This document shows positions 46,654-54,757 of a DNA stretch of 64,000 nt, piece by piece. The stretch's first letter is position 1. Each line of letters opens with the position of its first letter. The stretch comes from Flavobacterium sp. KJJ (GTDB lineage Bacteria; Bacteroidota; Bacteroidia; Flavobacteriales; Flavobacteriaceae), in the NCBI RefSeq assembly GCF_000708595.2, contig NZ_JARP01000006.1, positions 62,001 to 126,000 on the forward strand. Reading direction: 5' to 3'. Under the pieces are notes generated by a model. That model had not been told where the DNA came from. It did not search any database and was given only the letters and a program-made list of their open reading frames with translations. Made by a program: the position numbers and the translations under genes.

Positions 46654-46767
46654 TTTAACTTACACACCTTTTAGGAGTGTCATTTGATCCTATTTATTTG
46701 ACCGAAGTAGCTAAGTGTATTAAAATCTATTTTAATGGCTTTTTCTTTAAGAAACAATTAATTAGAA

Positions 46768-47058
46768 TTATGGACAAGGATTGCTAAGAACCATATGTAT
46801 TGTGCTCTCTTTTAAAATATTATAATCACATAATGTTCTTCCGTCTTCAAGTTGTTTTCCTGCAAATATTAACCTTTGGCATTGAGGGGGAATTCCTTCT
46901 TTATCTTGTATCTTAGCCTTAATATTATCAATAGTATCTGAACATTCAACCTCAAGAGTTATAGTTTTTCCAGTCAATGTTTTTACAAAAATTTGCATTG
47001 AGAACGCATTAACCGAACAGGCTAAAAATAAAACGATAATTAGTAATTTTTTTTTCAT
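46768..47058 (-). CDS. Exported eukaryote-like ubiquitin with altered C-terminus
   Basis: The 96-residue product is a 20-residue signal peptide ([20 protein letters not shown]) followed by exactly 76 residues aligned to ubiquitin without gaps. By my count 62 of the first 71 match human ubiquitin. All seven lysines (6, 11, 27, 29, 33, 48, 63) and the Ile44 patch (Leu8, Ile44, His68, Val70) are kept. The C-terminal LRLRGG is replaced by LSNPCP, so it cannot be conjugated in the usual way. Four cysteines are added at positions 19, 40, 57 and 75. FLAC could allow lipoprotein processing at Cys14, but this is less likely. It resembles BfUbb of B. fragilis in being exported and lacking the GG tail. 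There are no ubiquitin-pathway genes nearby. Function unknown. Confidence 0.95.
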   Translation of the reverse strand: MKKKLLIIVLFLACSVNAFSMQIFVKTLTGKTITLEVECSDTIDNIKAKIQDKEGIPPQCQRLIFAGKQLEDGRTLCDYNILKESTIHMVLSNPCP

Positions 47059-47086
47059 GGTTTTTGTTAAATGATTATTTATTTTT

Positions 47087-47117
47087 CAAACTTAGTTATT
47101 TATTTGTAAGAATGCAA
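47087..47117 (-). promoter_or_regulatory. Promoter of the ubiquitin gene
   Basis: On the minus strand, TTG (47117-47115) is followed after 20 bases by TAAGTTTG (47094-47087), fitting the Flavobacterium consensus TTG-N17-23-TAnnTTTG. The start codon lies 28 bases downstream. The leader is AT-rich without a Shine-Dalgarno site. Confidence 0.75.
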
Positions 47118-47236
47118 CTAGTAGTATTAATTTATAGTTAGCTTACTTTAAATAAAATACAATGAAGTATCATAGTTTTAATGTCTAAATTATTTGTAAG
47201 AATTTGAAAATAAATGATATAGGAAATTTCGCAGCG

Positions 47237-48991
47237 TTAATTAGCTACTGAAAATTGCGAATCGTACAGGTTTTTGTAATAGCCATCAGTTTTATTGAGT
47301 AATTCCTGATGTGTTCCTTGTTCAACAATTAGTCCTTTGTCCATTACTACAATCTTATCTGCATTTACAATTGTTGCCAATCTATGGGCAATAATAATAG
47401 AAGTTCTTCCTTTTGTAATAGTTTCTGTTGCACGTTGAATCAATTCTTCTGAATAGGTATCTATGGATGAGGTTGCTTCATCTAAAATCAAAATACTGGG
47501 ATTGCTTACATATGATCGTAAAAATGCGATTAATTGGCGTTGTCCTGAAGATAACATTACACCACGTTCTTTCACATCAAAATCATAATTATCAGGCAAG
47601 CTCATAATAAAATCATGCACACCAATTTTTTTAGCCGCATTCAGCACTTGTTCGCGTGTAATCTCAGGATTGTGCAAAGTAATGTTATTATAAATCGTAT
47701 CAGCAAACAGAAATACATCCTGCAAAACCACAGCAATTTGTTTTCTTAATGAAGCCAAAGTATAATTTTCAATATTATGTCCGTCAATAAAAATAGTACC
47801 GCTGTTGATTTCGTAAAAACGATTCAATAAATTAATTATAGTCGATTTTCCTGCTCCAGTCGAGCCTACAATCGCAATCGTCTGTCCGGCATTCACAGAT
47901 AAATCAATACCTTTTATAACTTCTTCTTCCGGAATATAACTAAAACGAACAGCTTTAAATTCAATACTTCCATCGAAAATAGGCGCTTCTAGAGTTCCAG
48001 TATCTTGAATATGATCCTGTGTGTCAATAATATCAAAAACACGATTGGCTGCAATCATTCCCAATTGCATCTCATTAAACTTATCTGCAATCTGGCGCAA
48101 TGGGTTAAAAAGCATTCCGATGAACATTGTATATGAAAATAAATCTCCAAAAGTGGTAAAATGATCGCCGTTCAAAATTTTAAATCCACCGTAAACGACC
48201 ACTAAACCTAACGTAATAGACGAAATAATATCAGCAATGGGAAAAAATATCGAGTTGTATAAAATTGTCTTTATCCAAGCAACTCTATGTTTGTCATTGA
48301 TGTTTTTAAAGTTTTCAGCTTCAATTTTTTCACGGTTAAAAAGCTGAACGATTTTCATTCCTGTAACGCGTTCCTGAACAAAAGAGTTCATATTCGCGAT
48401 CTGAGTACGAACTTCTTCAAATGCAACCTGCATTTTACGCTGAAAAATTCGGGTAATAAAAACCAAGATCGGCATTGCAACCACAACAATCCAAGTCAGT
48501 TTCCAGTTCATGTAAAACATAAAAATTAAAACCACCAGCATTTTCATCAAATCACTTATGATCATGAACAATCCTTGACTGAAGATCCTTGCAATCGATT
48601 CAATATCAGAAACTGATCTGGTTACCAATTGTCCAACCGGAACCAAATCAAAATATTTCATTCTAAAACTCAAAATATGCTTGAAAAGTTTTGTTCGAAT
48701 ATCTTTTACAATATCTTGACCAAGCCAGTTGGCCCAGTATACAAAATAAAATTGGGAGAAAACTTCCATAAGCAAAACACCGCCCATCAAAACAATATAC
48801 ATTAATAAACCTTGTTTATCGTGTGTCTTTATATAGCCGTCAACCGTTTCTTTTAATAAATAAGGGCGAAGTGCTGCAAAAATCGACAGCGATACCGCAA
48901 AAAGAATAACGCCGTAATAGCGCCATTTATAAGGTTTGGTATAAGTTAAAATTCGTTTGAATAATCCGGTATCGAATGCTTTTGCTTTCAT
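47237..48991 (-). CDS. ABC exporter (fused permease and ATPase, MsbA-like)
   Basis: This half-transporter has six membrane helices in the first about 310 residues and a nucleotide-binding domain from about 340 to 575. It shows Walker A GSTGAGKST, Q loop VLQDVFLF, signature LSSGQRQLIAF and Walker B ILILDEATSSID, with switch His in AHRLATI. It would work as a homodimer, exporting lipids, drugs or peptides. It follows truA by 55 bases on the same strand, so they may share a unit. Its stop is 178 bases from the ubiquitin start, and no functional link is evident. Confidence 0.95.
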   Translation of the reverse strand: MKAKAFDTGLFKRILTYTKPYKWRYYGVILFAVSLSIFAALRPYLLKETVDGYIKTHDKQGLLMYIVLMGGVLLMEVFSQFYFVYWANWLGQDIVKDIRTKLFKHILSFRMKYFDLVPVGQLVTRSVSDIESIARIFSQGLFMIISDLMKMLVVLIFMFYMNWKLTWIVVVAMPILVFITRIFQRKMQVAFEEVRTQIANMNSFVQERVTGMKIVQLFNREKIEAENFKNINDKHRVAWIKTILYNSIFFPIADIISSITLGLVVVYGGFKILNGDHFTTFGDLFSYTMFIGMLFNPLRQIADKFNEMQLGMIAANRVFDIIDTQDHIQDTGTLEAPIFDGSIEFKAVRFSYIPEEEVIKGIDLSVNAGQTIAIVGSTGAGKSTIINLLNRFYEINSGTIFIDGHNIENYTLASLRKQIAVVLQDVFLFADTIYNNITLHNPEITREQVLNAAKKIGVHDFIMSLPDNYDFDVKERGVMLSSGQRQLIAFLRSYVSNPSILILDEATSSIDTYSEELIQRATETITKGRTSIIIAHRLATIVNADKIVVMDKGLIVEQGTHQELLNKTDGYYKNLYDSQFSVAN

Positions 48992-49046
48992 TTGTTTTTT
49001 TTATGCTTAAGCAACTGGCTTAATGCTTGCTGCTTATTGCTTATTC

Positions 49047-49781
49047 CTATAAATAATCATAATCAATTTTGGTTAAATATAAACCATGCGCCGGAACAGA
49101 AAATCCAGCTTTTTCTCTGCTTTTACTGGCGATAATATTTTCAAAATCTTCTAAAGAAATTTTATGCAAACCAATATTGACTAGGGTTCCTACAATAGAA
49201 CGTACCATATTTCTTAAAAAACGGTTCGCTGAAATAGTAAAAATTAGCTTATTATTTTCTTGTTTCCAATACGCCTCAAAAATCGTGCAATCAAATGTAT
49301 TTACGTCTGTATTTACTTTCGAAAAACATTGAAAATCGGTATGATTCAATAAAATATTTGCTGCTTCATTCATCAAAGCTACATCTAATTTTTGATTAAA
49401 ATACCAGCTCAATTCCTCTAAAAATGGATTTTTAACAGTATTGATATGGTATTCGTATGTTCTTTTTGTAGCGTCAAATCGGCAATGTGCGTCATCTTTT
49501 ACTAAAATGAGATTAAAAATCGCAATGTCTTTTGGTAAATAAGAATTTAATTTATGTACTAAATTCGGAACATCAATTTCCGTTTCAAAATCAAAATGGC
49601 CGTACATTTCCTGTGCATGAACACCTGTATCAGTTCTTCCGGCGCCCATAACATTTATAGTACTATTTAATAAAACAGAAAGCGCTTTGTTTAAAGTTTC
49701 CTGAACAGATGATGCATTCGGCTGAAACTGCCAGCCGTGATAATGTGTTCCGTTATAAGCAAATTGAATAAAATATCTCAA
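49047..49781 (-). CDS. truA: tRNA pseudouridine synthase A
   Basis: This enzyme makes pseudouridine at positions 38-40 of the anticodon arm of tRNAs. The catalytic motif is GAGRTDTGVHAQ with Asp51. Other family elements are AYNGTHYHGWQFQPNASSVQ at the start and RFLRNMVRSIVGTLVNIG near the end. At 244 residues it is standard. It is upstream of the ABC exporter. Confidence 0.97.
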   Translation of the reverse strand: MRYFIQFAYNGTHYHGWQFQPNASSVQETLNKALSVLLNSTINVMGAGRTDTGVHAQEMYGHFDFETEIDVPNLVHKLNSYLPKDIAIFNLILVKDDAHCRFDATKRTYEYHINTVKNPFLEELSWYFNQKLDVALMNEAANILLNHTDFQCFSKVNTDVNTFDCTIFEAYWKQENNKLIFTISANRFLRNMVRSIVGTLVNIGLHKISLEDFENIIASKSREKAGFSVPAHGLYLTKIDYDYL

Positions 49782-50280
49782 GGTAAAGATTCAAAGGTTT
49801 TGAGAGGCAAAGGTACAAAGGTTTTTTTGAAGTTGCTAAGATTCTGAGTTGCTATCCCGAAGCCTCGGGACTAAGGTTTTCTTTTTTAGGTTCACAGAAA
49901 CAAAGGTTCACAGGTTCAAAGGTTTTTTTTGCGATGTTATTCGTAGAGACGCACTGCAGTGCGTTTAACATAACGGGATAACGTTTTTATCTATATGATA
50001 TGTAACCATTTTTACGCAAAACCTCAAAAATCTTCACAGAAAAATATTTATTTTCTGTGCCACTGTATTTTTAAAATTAGATAAACAAACCTCTCTCCCT
50101 TTGCCTCTCTGTACCTCTGTGCCTTTCCAAAAACTGTTAAACCCAAAAATACCAATCATAGTTTGTCCAGTGAAAAATCGTGTCAGAAATTGACAATTCC
50201 AACGATTTAATTCGGGCTTTTTTTTAACATTTTTTAGAAAAAATTGCCAAAAGTTAATTTTGCAAATATTTCATTTTAAT
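49782..50280. repeat. Repeat-rich spacer upstream of the SPFH gene
   Basis: The left half contains TTCAAAGG and GGTACAAAGG words, then GTTGCTATCCCGAAGCCTCG (palindromic, about 49850-49871), and GTAGAGACGCACTGCAGTGC at 49944-49963 with a 12-bp palindrome GCACTGCAGTGC. The complementary words occur downstream of the SPFH gene at 52370-52493. No ORF was found. Confidence 0.8.
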
Positions 50281-50295
50281 AGGAAATATTTCTCC

Positions 50296-50303
50296 TATGT
50301 TTG
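50296..50303 (+). promoter_or_regulatory. Probable -7 box of the SPFH gene
   Basis: TATGTTTG fits TAnnTTTG and lies 20 bases before the ATG. No TTG at the right distance was found. Confidence 0.5.
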
Positions 50304-50323
50304 TAATCTAAATATCAAAAACT

Positions 50324-52240
50324 ATGAATGAAATTACTTCTTATTGGTGGGTCATTTTAATATTATTTTCCATCATTTTTTACAAATTTATTTTGCGCGT
50401 TTTCTTCGGAATGGTAATGGTTCCTGAAGATAAAATTGGTTTGGTTACTAAAAAATTCGTTTTGTTTGGCGCAGACAAATCATTGCCAGACGGCCGTATC
50501 ATCGCAACAAAAGGTGAGGCAGGTTATCAGGCAAAAACCCTTGCTCCAGGTTTATATTGGGGAATGTGGATCTGGCAATATTCAATAGATATGACTGGAT
50601 TTACGGTTATCCCGGAAGGAAAAATTGGTTTGGTTTTAAGTAAAGACGGACAGGAAATTCCAACCGGACGAATCTTAGCACGAAAAGTAGACAGTGATAA
50701 TTTTCAAGATGCTACTTTTTTCTTGAACAACGGAGGACAAAAAGGACGTCAGACGGCTTTTATTACAACAGGTTCGTATCGTATCAACACCTTCTTGTTT
50801 GAAATCGTAATTGCAGATCAAATCAAGATTTACGAAAACATGATTGGTATCGTTACAGCACTTGACGGAGAACCAATTCCGCAAGGACAAATTGCTGGTA
50901 AATTTGTTGAAGGCCATAATAACTTTCAAGATTTCGACAAGTTTTTAGGAAGTGGAGGAAATCGTGGTTTACAGCCTCAAGTTATGTTGGCAGGATCATA
51001 CTATATTAATACATGGGGAGTTCAGATTGAACAAAACCCAATGACAGATGTGCCAATTGGTTACGTTGGAGTTGTGATTTCTTATATAGGAGAAGATGGA
51101 CAAGACGTGACCGGCGATACTTTTAAACACGGAAATATTGTTTCTAAAGGACAACGAGGTGTTTGGATGGAACCGCTTGGACCTGGAAAATATGCCTTGA
51201 ATAAATATACAACAAAACTTGAAGCAGTTCCAACAACTAACTTGGTTTTAAACTGGGCAAATGCTCGAAGCGAATCGCATGATTTAGATAAAAATTTATC
51301 TACAATTACCGTTCGTTCAAAAGACGGGTTTCCATTTAATCTTGACGTGGCGCAAATTATTCACGTTCCGGCAAATGAGGCGCCAAAAGTAATTGCCCGT
51401 TTTGGAAGTATGAACAACTTGGTTTCTCAAGTTTTAGAGCCAACAATTGGTAACTATTTTAGAAACTCGGCTCAAGACAGTGATGTAATCTCTTTCTTAT
51501 CAACTAGAAAAGAGCGTCAGGAATCAGCCAAAAATCACATTAAGTTAGTTCTTGACGAATATAATGTAAATGCAGTTGATACTTTGATTGGAGATATCGT
51601 GCCACCAGATTCATTAATGAAAACTTTAACTGATAGAAAATTAGCTGAAGAAGAGCAAAAAACCTATCAAACGCAAAGAATGGCGCAGGAACAGCGTCAG
51701 GGAATGGAGAAAGAAACCGCAATTGCTGATATGCAGAAAGAAATTGTACGCGCCTCACAAAGTGTTGAAATCGCACAACGTACTGCCGATGCAACCGTTA
51801 AGAAAGCAGAAGGAGATGCTACAAGTTTAAAACTGAATGTAAATGCCGAAGCCGAAGCTACAAAAATGCGTGCCAATGCAGAAGCCGAAGCAACAAAAGC
51901 GAGAGCAGGAGCACAGGCAGAAGCAACTAAATTAAATGCAAGCGCAGAAGCAGAAAGAATCTCAAAAACTGGTTTAGCCGAAGCAGAGAAAATTATGGCA
52001 ATTGGTAAATCGACTGCAGAATCGTATCAGTTACAAGTTAGCGCGATGGGTGGAGATAACTTCACCCGATACAAAGTTACTGAGGAAATTGGTAAAGGAA
52101 ATATCAAAGTGATTCCAGATGTTTTAATTTCCGGTAATGGAGGTTCTGACGGTTCGATCAGTGGTTTATTAGGATTAAAACTAATGGAAATGATGGATAC
52201 TAAAGATTCTAAAGATTTAAAAAATCCTAAGAAACAGTAA
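50324..52240 (+). CDS. SPFH/flotillin-like protein with tandem N-terminal repeats
   Basis: This 638-residue protein is membrane-anchored by one helix at about residues 7-28. Four related units of about 65-75 residues follow: about 31-91 (VMVPEDKIGLV), 95-164 (VIPEGKIGLV), 166-236 (ENMIGIV) and 241-300 (VPIGYVGVV). An SPFH (stomatin/flotillin) domain covers about 300-430, then a long coiled coil to about 560, which contains an 11-residue repeat (NAEAEATKMRA, NAEAEATKARA, GAQAEATKLNA) at 507-540. The tail has a Gly/Ser-rich stretch and Asp/Lys-rich end. Family members organise membrane microdomains. It is transcribed alone, flanked by inverted words. Confidence 0.88.
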   Translation: MNEITSYWWVILILFSIIFYKFILRVFFGMVMVPEDKIGLVTKKFVLFGADKSLPDGRIIATKGEAGYQAKTLAPGLYWGMWIWQYSIDMTGFTVIPEGKIGLVLSKDGQEIPTGRILARKVDSDNFQDATFFLNNGGQKGRQTAFITTGSYRINTFLFEIVIADQIKIYENMIGIVTALDGEPIPQGQIAGKFVEGHNNFQDFDKFLGSGGNRGLQPQVMLAGSYYINTWGVQIEQNPMTDVPIGYVGVVISYIGEDGQDVTGDTFKHGNIVSKGQRGVWMEPLGPGKYALNKYTTKLEAVPTTNLVLNWANARSESHDLDKNLSTITVRSKDGFPFNLDVAQIIHVPANEAPKVIARFGSMNNLVSQVLEPTIGNYFRNSAQDSDVISFLSTRKERQESAKNHIKLVLDEYNVNAVDTLIGDIVPPDSLMKTLTDRKLAEEEQKTYQTQRMAQEQRQGMEKETAIADMQKEIVRASQSVEIAQRTADATVKKAEGDATSLKLNVNAEAEATKMRANAEAEATKARAGAQAEATKLNASAEAERISKTGLAEAEKIMAIGKSTAESYQLQVSAMGGDNFTRYKVTEEIGKGNIKVIPDVLISGNGGSDGSISGLLGLKLMEMMDTKDSKDLKNPKKQ

Positions 52241-52282
52241 CCCTTAACATATTTAGATTTCCTGTTGGAATGAATAATAATA

Positions 52283-52346
52283 CCTAACAGGTTTTAAAAA
52301 CCTTTTAGGATACAAATCCGATCTGTATCTGCAGATCGGATTTTTT
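52283..52346 (+). terminator. Terminator region of the SPFH gene
   Basis: AAATCCGATCTG at 52314-52325 pairs with CAGATCGGATTT and is followed by Ts. A weaker hairpin (CCTAACAGGTTTT...AAACCTTTTAGG) precedes it at 52283-52309. Confidence 0.8.
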
Positions 52347-52369
52347 ATGTTCAAAATAAAAAAAGATCG

Positions 52370-52493
52370 TTCGAAAGACGCACTGCAGTGCGCCTCTACA
52401 GAAAAACCTTTGTACCTTTGTACCTTTGAATCTGCAGAAAAAATCTCAGTCCCGAGGCTTCGGGATAGCAACTTAGAATCTTAGCACCTTAGA
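52370..52493. repeat. Repeat block downstream of the SPFH gene, inverted to that upstream
   Basis: It contains AGACGCACTGCAGTGCGCCT at 52377-52396, AACCTTTGTACCTTTGTACC at 52405-52424, AGTCCCGAGGCTTCGGGATA at 52448-52467 and CTTAGAATCTTAGCACCTTA. These are the complements, in a shuffled order, of words at 49790-49970. Confidence 0.85.
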
Positions 52494-52988
52494 ATGAAAA
52501 AAATCCTCTTGCTCTCCGATACTCACAGTCATATTGATGATACTATTTTGAAATATGTCGCTCAAGCTGATGAAGTTTGGCATGCTGGAGATATAGGAGA
52601 TTTAAATGTAACAGATACCATAAAAAAACTGAAACCGCTGCGTTGTGTTTACGGGAATATTGATGACGCACAAGCAAGATTAGAATTTCCATTACATAAC
52701 CGATTTTTATGTGAAAATGTTTCTGTTTGGATTACACATATTGGGGGTTATCCTGGTAAATATAATCCAGCTATAAGGGAAGAAATGGCTTTGAATCCAC
52801 CAAAATTATTCATCTGCGGACATTCGCATATCTTAAAAGTAATTTTTGATAAAAAGAATAATCTATTGCATATGAATCCTGGTGCCGCCGGAAAAAGTGG
52901 ATTCCATCAAGTTCGAACAATGCTTCGATTTGTAATTGATGATGATAAAATTAAGGATTTAGAGATTGTCGAAATTGGTAAAAAGTAA
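52494..52988 (+). CDS. YfcE/MJ0936-type metallophosphoesterase
   Basis: This 164-residue protein has the calcineurin-like signature: SDTHSHID (residues 8-15), WHAGDIGD, YGNIDD and CGHSH with GAAGKSGFHQ nearby. This family hydrolyses phosphodiesters or monoesters and some members act on cyclic nucleotides. It begins 16 bases after the last repeat words and runs convergent to the kinase gene at 52996. Confidence 0.92.
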   Translation: MKKILLLSDTHSHIDDTILKYVAQADEVWHAGDIGDLNVTDTIKKLKPLRCVYGNIDDAQARLEFPLHNRFLCENVSVWITHIGGYPGKYNPAIREEMALNPPKLFICGHSHILKVIFDKKNNLLHMNPGAAGKSGFHQVRTMLRFVIDDDKIKDLEIVEIGKK

Positions 52989-52995
52989 TTTCAGA

Positions 52996-53910
52996 TTAAT
53001 GAGGAATTGGTATTTTTATTTTAATCTTAGTTCCTTCATTAACTTTAGAAGAAATATCAAAACTTCCTTTAAATTTTTTAATTCTGGCTCTGATTCGGTT
53101 AAGTCCAAAACCTTCAGCTTCATTTATTTTTTTTGCTTTAAAACCTTTTCCGTTATCTCGAATTTTAATGGTAAAATGTTTTTGTCTTTCGCTTAAAACA
53201 ATTTTGGCATTGTTTGCTTCGCTGTGTTTAATAATGTTGTTGAATAGTTCTGATACAATAAAGTAAATATTCATTTCAAATTTTTCCAAATATCTTTTAT
53301 CGGTCGGAACAGTGCTTGAAAAATCAAAATGAATAGTAGCGTTTGAGTTTCTCTCGCACAAATCTTCCAAAGCATAAATTAATCCAAAACGAACTAAAAG
53401 ACTCGGGACAAGATCATGAGATATATCGCGCAAAAGATCGTGAGCCTCTGCTAAAATAGATTTGGCTTTCTGAATTTCATCTGATTTAATATTATTTTGA
53501 GCTGTAAAAGTATTCAAATGCAAACCTACAGAAGATAATAAAGAGTTGATGTTGTCATGTAAAAATGAAGCTATTTTTTTTTGTTGAACTTCTTGACTGT
53601 CAATTCCTGCATTAATAATATTGAGCAGTATTTTTTGCTTGATATCTTTTCGTTTAATTTTTTGTTTTAATTTATTATTCTGATAAAAGAAATAGAATAA
53701 GAAAAACAGAATTATAAGAAGTACAATTGATAAACTGACTATCTTCTTGTTTCTCAATTGCTCTAATTTATGCGATTCTACAATAGTGGCTTTTTTAGAT
53801 GTTTCAGAAGAGAAAGAAGCTGTCGTAACAAATGTTTTTTGCTTATTAAAAATGGGATTTCCATTTATAAAAACAAAGAAAAAAAAGGCTGTGAAAAATC
53901 GAGAAAGCAT
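52996..53910 (-). CDS. Sensor histidine kinase of the NarX/LiaS-type (HisKA_3)
   Basis: It has a short N-terminal membrane-targeting segment, a second membrane helix at about 57-77 (IVSLSIVLLIILFFLFYFF), and a HisKA_3 dimerisation helix with His118 in SFLHDNINSLLSSVG. The ATPase shows FNNIIKHSEA (N box), DNGKGF (G1), and GFGLNRIRARIKKFKG. At 304 residues it is small: most flavobacterial relatives have a large TPR sensor, and here the outside loop is only about 35 residues. It lies 36 bases downstream of its probable partner, the LuxR-type regulator. Confidence 0.9.
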   Translation of the reverse strand: MLSRFFTAFFFFVFINGNPIFNKQKTFVTTASFSSETSKKATIVESHKLEQLRNKKIVSLSIVLLIILFFLFYFFYQNNKLKQKIKRKDIKQKILLNIINAGIDSQEVQQKKIASFLHDNINSLLSSVGLHLNTFTAQNNIKSDEIQKAKSILAEAHDLLRDISHDLVPSLLVRFGLIYALEDLCERNSNATIHFDFSSTVPTDKRYLEKFEMNIYFIVSELFNNIIKHSEANNAKIVLSERQKHFTIKIRDNGKGFKAKKINEAEGFGLNRIRARIKKFKGSFDISSKVNEGTKIKIKIPIPH

Positions 53911-53946
53911 AAAACCAACAATTTAAAGCATGATATATTTAAAAAT

Positions 53947-54612
53947 CTAAGAATTGATTAAATGATTTTTTAGGGCATACTTGACAAGACCTATTGTGTT
54001 TTTGGTTTGAAGTTTTTTCATAATATTTTTTCGGTGTGTTTCAACCGTATGGATGCTGATAAAAAGCTGTTCGCTAATTTCTTTGCCGCTGTATTCTAAT
54101 GAAATTAGTTTAATGATTTCGATTTCTCGATTACTTAAAATGGGATTTTCTACGTTTGCGCTTTTGCTTAATTTCGGATTATTTTGGGTGAAATTCGCAA
54201 AAATTTTTTCTCTTACAGCATCAGAAAAATATTCTTGATCTTGATAAACAGCATGAATGGCTTCAATGATATTTTCTCCAGCGCATTTTTTAGTCAGATA
54301 TCCTTTTGCGCCTAATTTCATTACTTCCTTAATGATTTTCAAGTCATCATAACTTGATAAAATAATGACTTTGCAAGGAAATTGTTTTTCGCTAAACTCT
54401 TTGAGAACACTAATTCCGTCTTTTTCAGGCATGCTGATATCTAGTACTAAAATGTCAGCATTATTTTGAGTGACGTCCGTATAGATTGCAGTTCCATCTA
54501 ATGAATTACCCACAACTTCAAAATTTGAAACAGTCTGTAATAAATTCGTAAGACCATCAATAAGCACTTGATGGTCATCTGCAAGATGGATTCTTATTTT
54601 GGGTACTATCAT
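53947..54612 (-). CDS. NarL/LuxR-type response regulator
   Basis: This 221-residue regulator has a receiver domain with acidic pair Asp12-Asp13 (LADDHQVLIDG), phospho-acceptor Asp58 (LVLDISMPEKDG) and conserved Lys in TKKCAG. A LuxR-type helix-turn-helix lies at about 152-215 (LSNREIEIIKLISLEYSGKEI and ISIHTVETHRKNIMKKLQT). It precedes the kinase gene, likely in one operon, and probably forms a two-component system with it. Targets are unknown. Confidence 0.94.
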   Translation of the reverse strand: MIVPKIRIHLADDHQVLIDGLTNLLQTVSNFEVVGNSLDGTAIYTDVTQNNADILVLDISMPEKDGISVLKEFSEKQFPCKVIILSSYDDLKIIKEVMKLGAKGYLTKKCAGENIIEAIHAVYQDQEYFSDAVREKIFANFTQNNPKLSKSANVENPILSNREIEIIKLISLEYSGKEISEQLFISIHTVETHRKNIMKKLQTKNTIGLVKYALKNHLINS

Positions 54613-54703
54613 TGTTTATGGAATGAAACCGCAAATTTATAAAGGAATTATCTGGAAAGATTGCCCTAATAAGGTTGTTTTATATCTTTTTAGGGCACAA
54701 AAA

Positions 54704-54726
54704 AACCCGAATATAAAATTCGGGTT
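54704..54726 (-). terminator. Terminator of the DUF4293 gene
   Basis: AACCCGAAT and ATTCGGGTT pair with a 5-base loop and run into a T stretch on the minus strand, 30 bases past the stop. Confidence 0.8.
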
Positions 54727-54757
54727 CTCTTCGCACAAAAAAATTAAGTTTATAGGT

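Larger units (their letters stand above)
46238..46767. other. AT-rich spacer between the HNH-like and ubiquitin genes
   Basis: This 530-base AT-rich stretch has no ORF I can support. It contains the -7 box of the HNH-like gene (46266-46273) and the ubiquitin gene's terminator (46613-46653). Confidence 0.7.

Noticed and set aside
46768..47058. Ubiquitin gene as a eukaryotic contaminant
   Set aside because: It begins with a bacterial signal peptide, is AT-rich like its surroundings, has a Flavobacterium-type promoter and terminator, and is flanked by normal bacterial genes within the same contiguous sequence.
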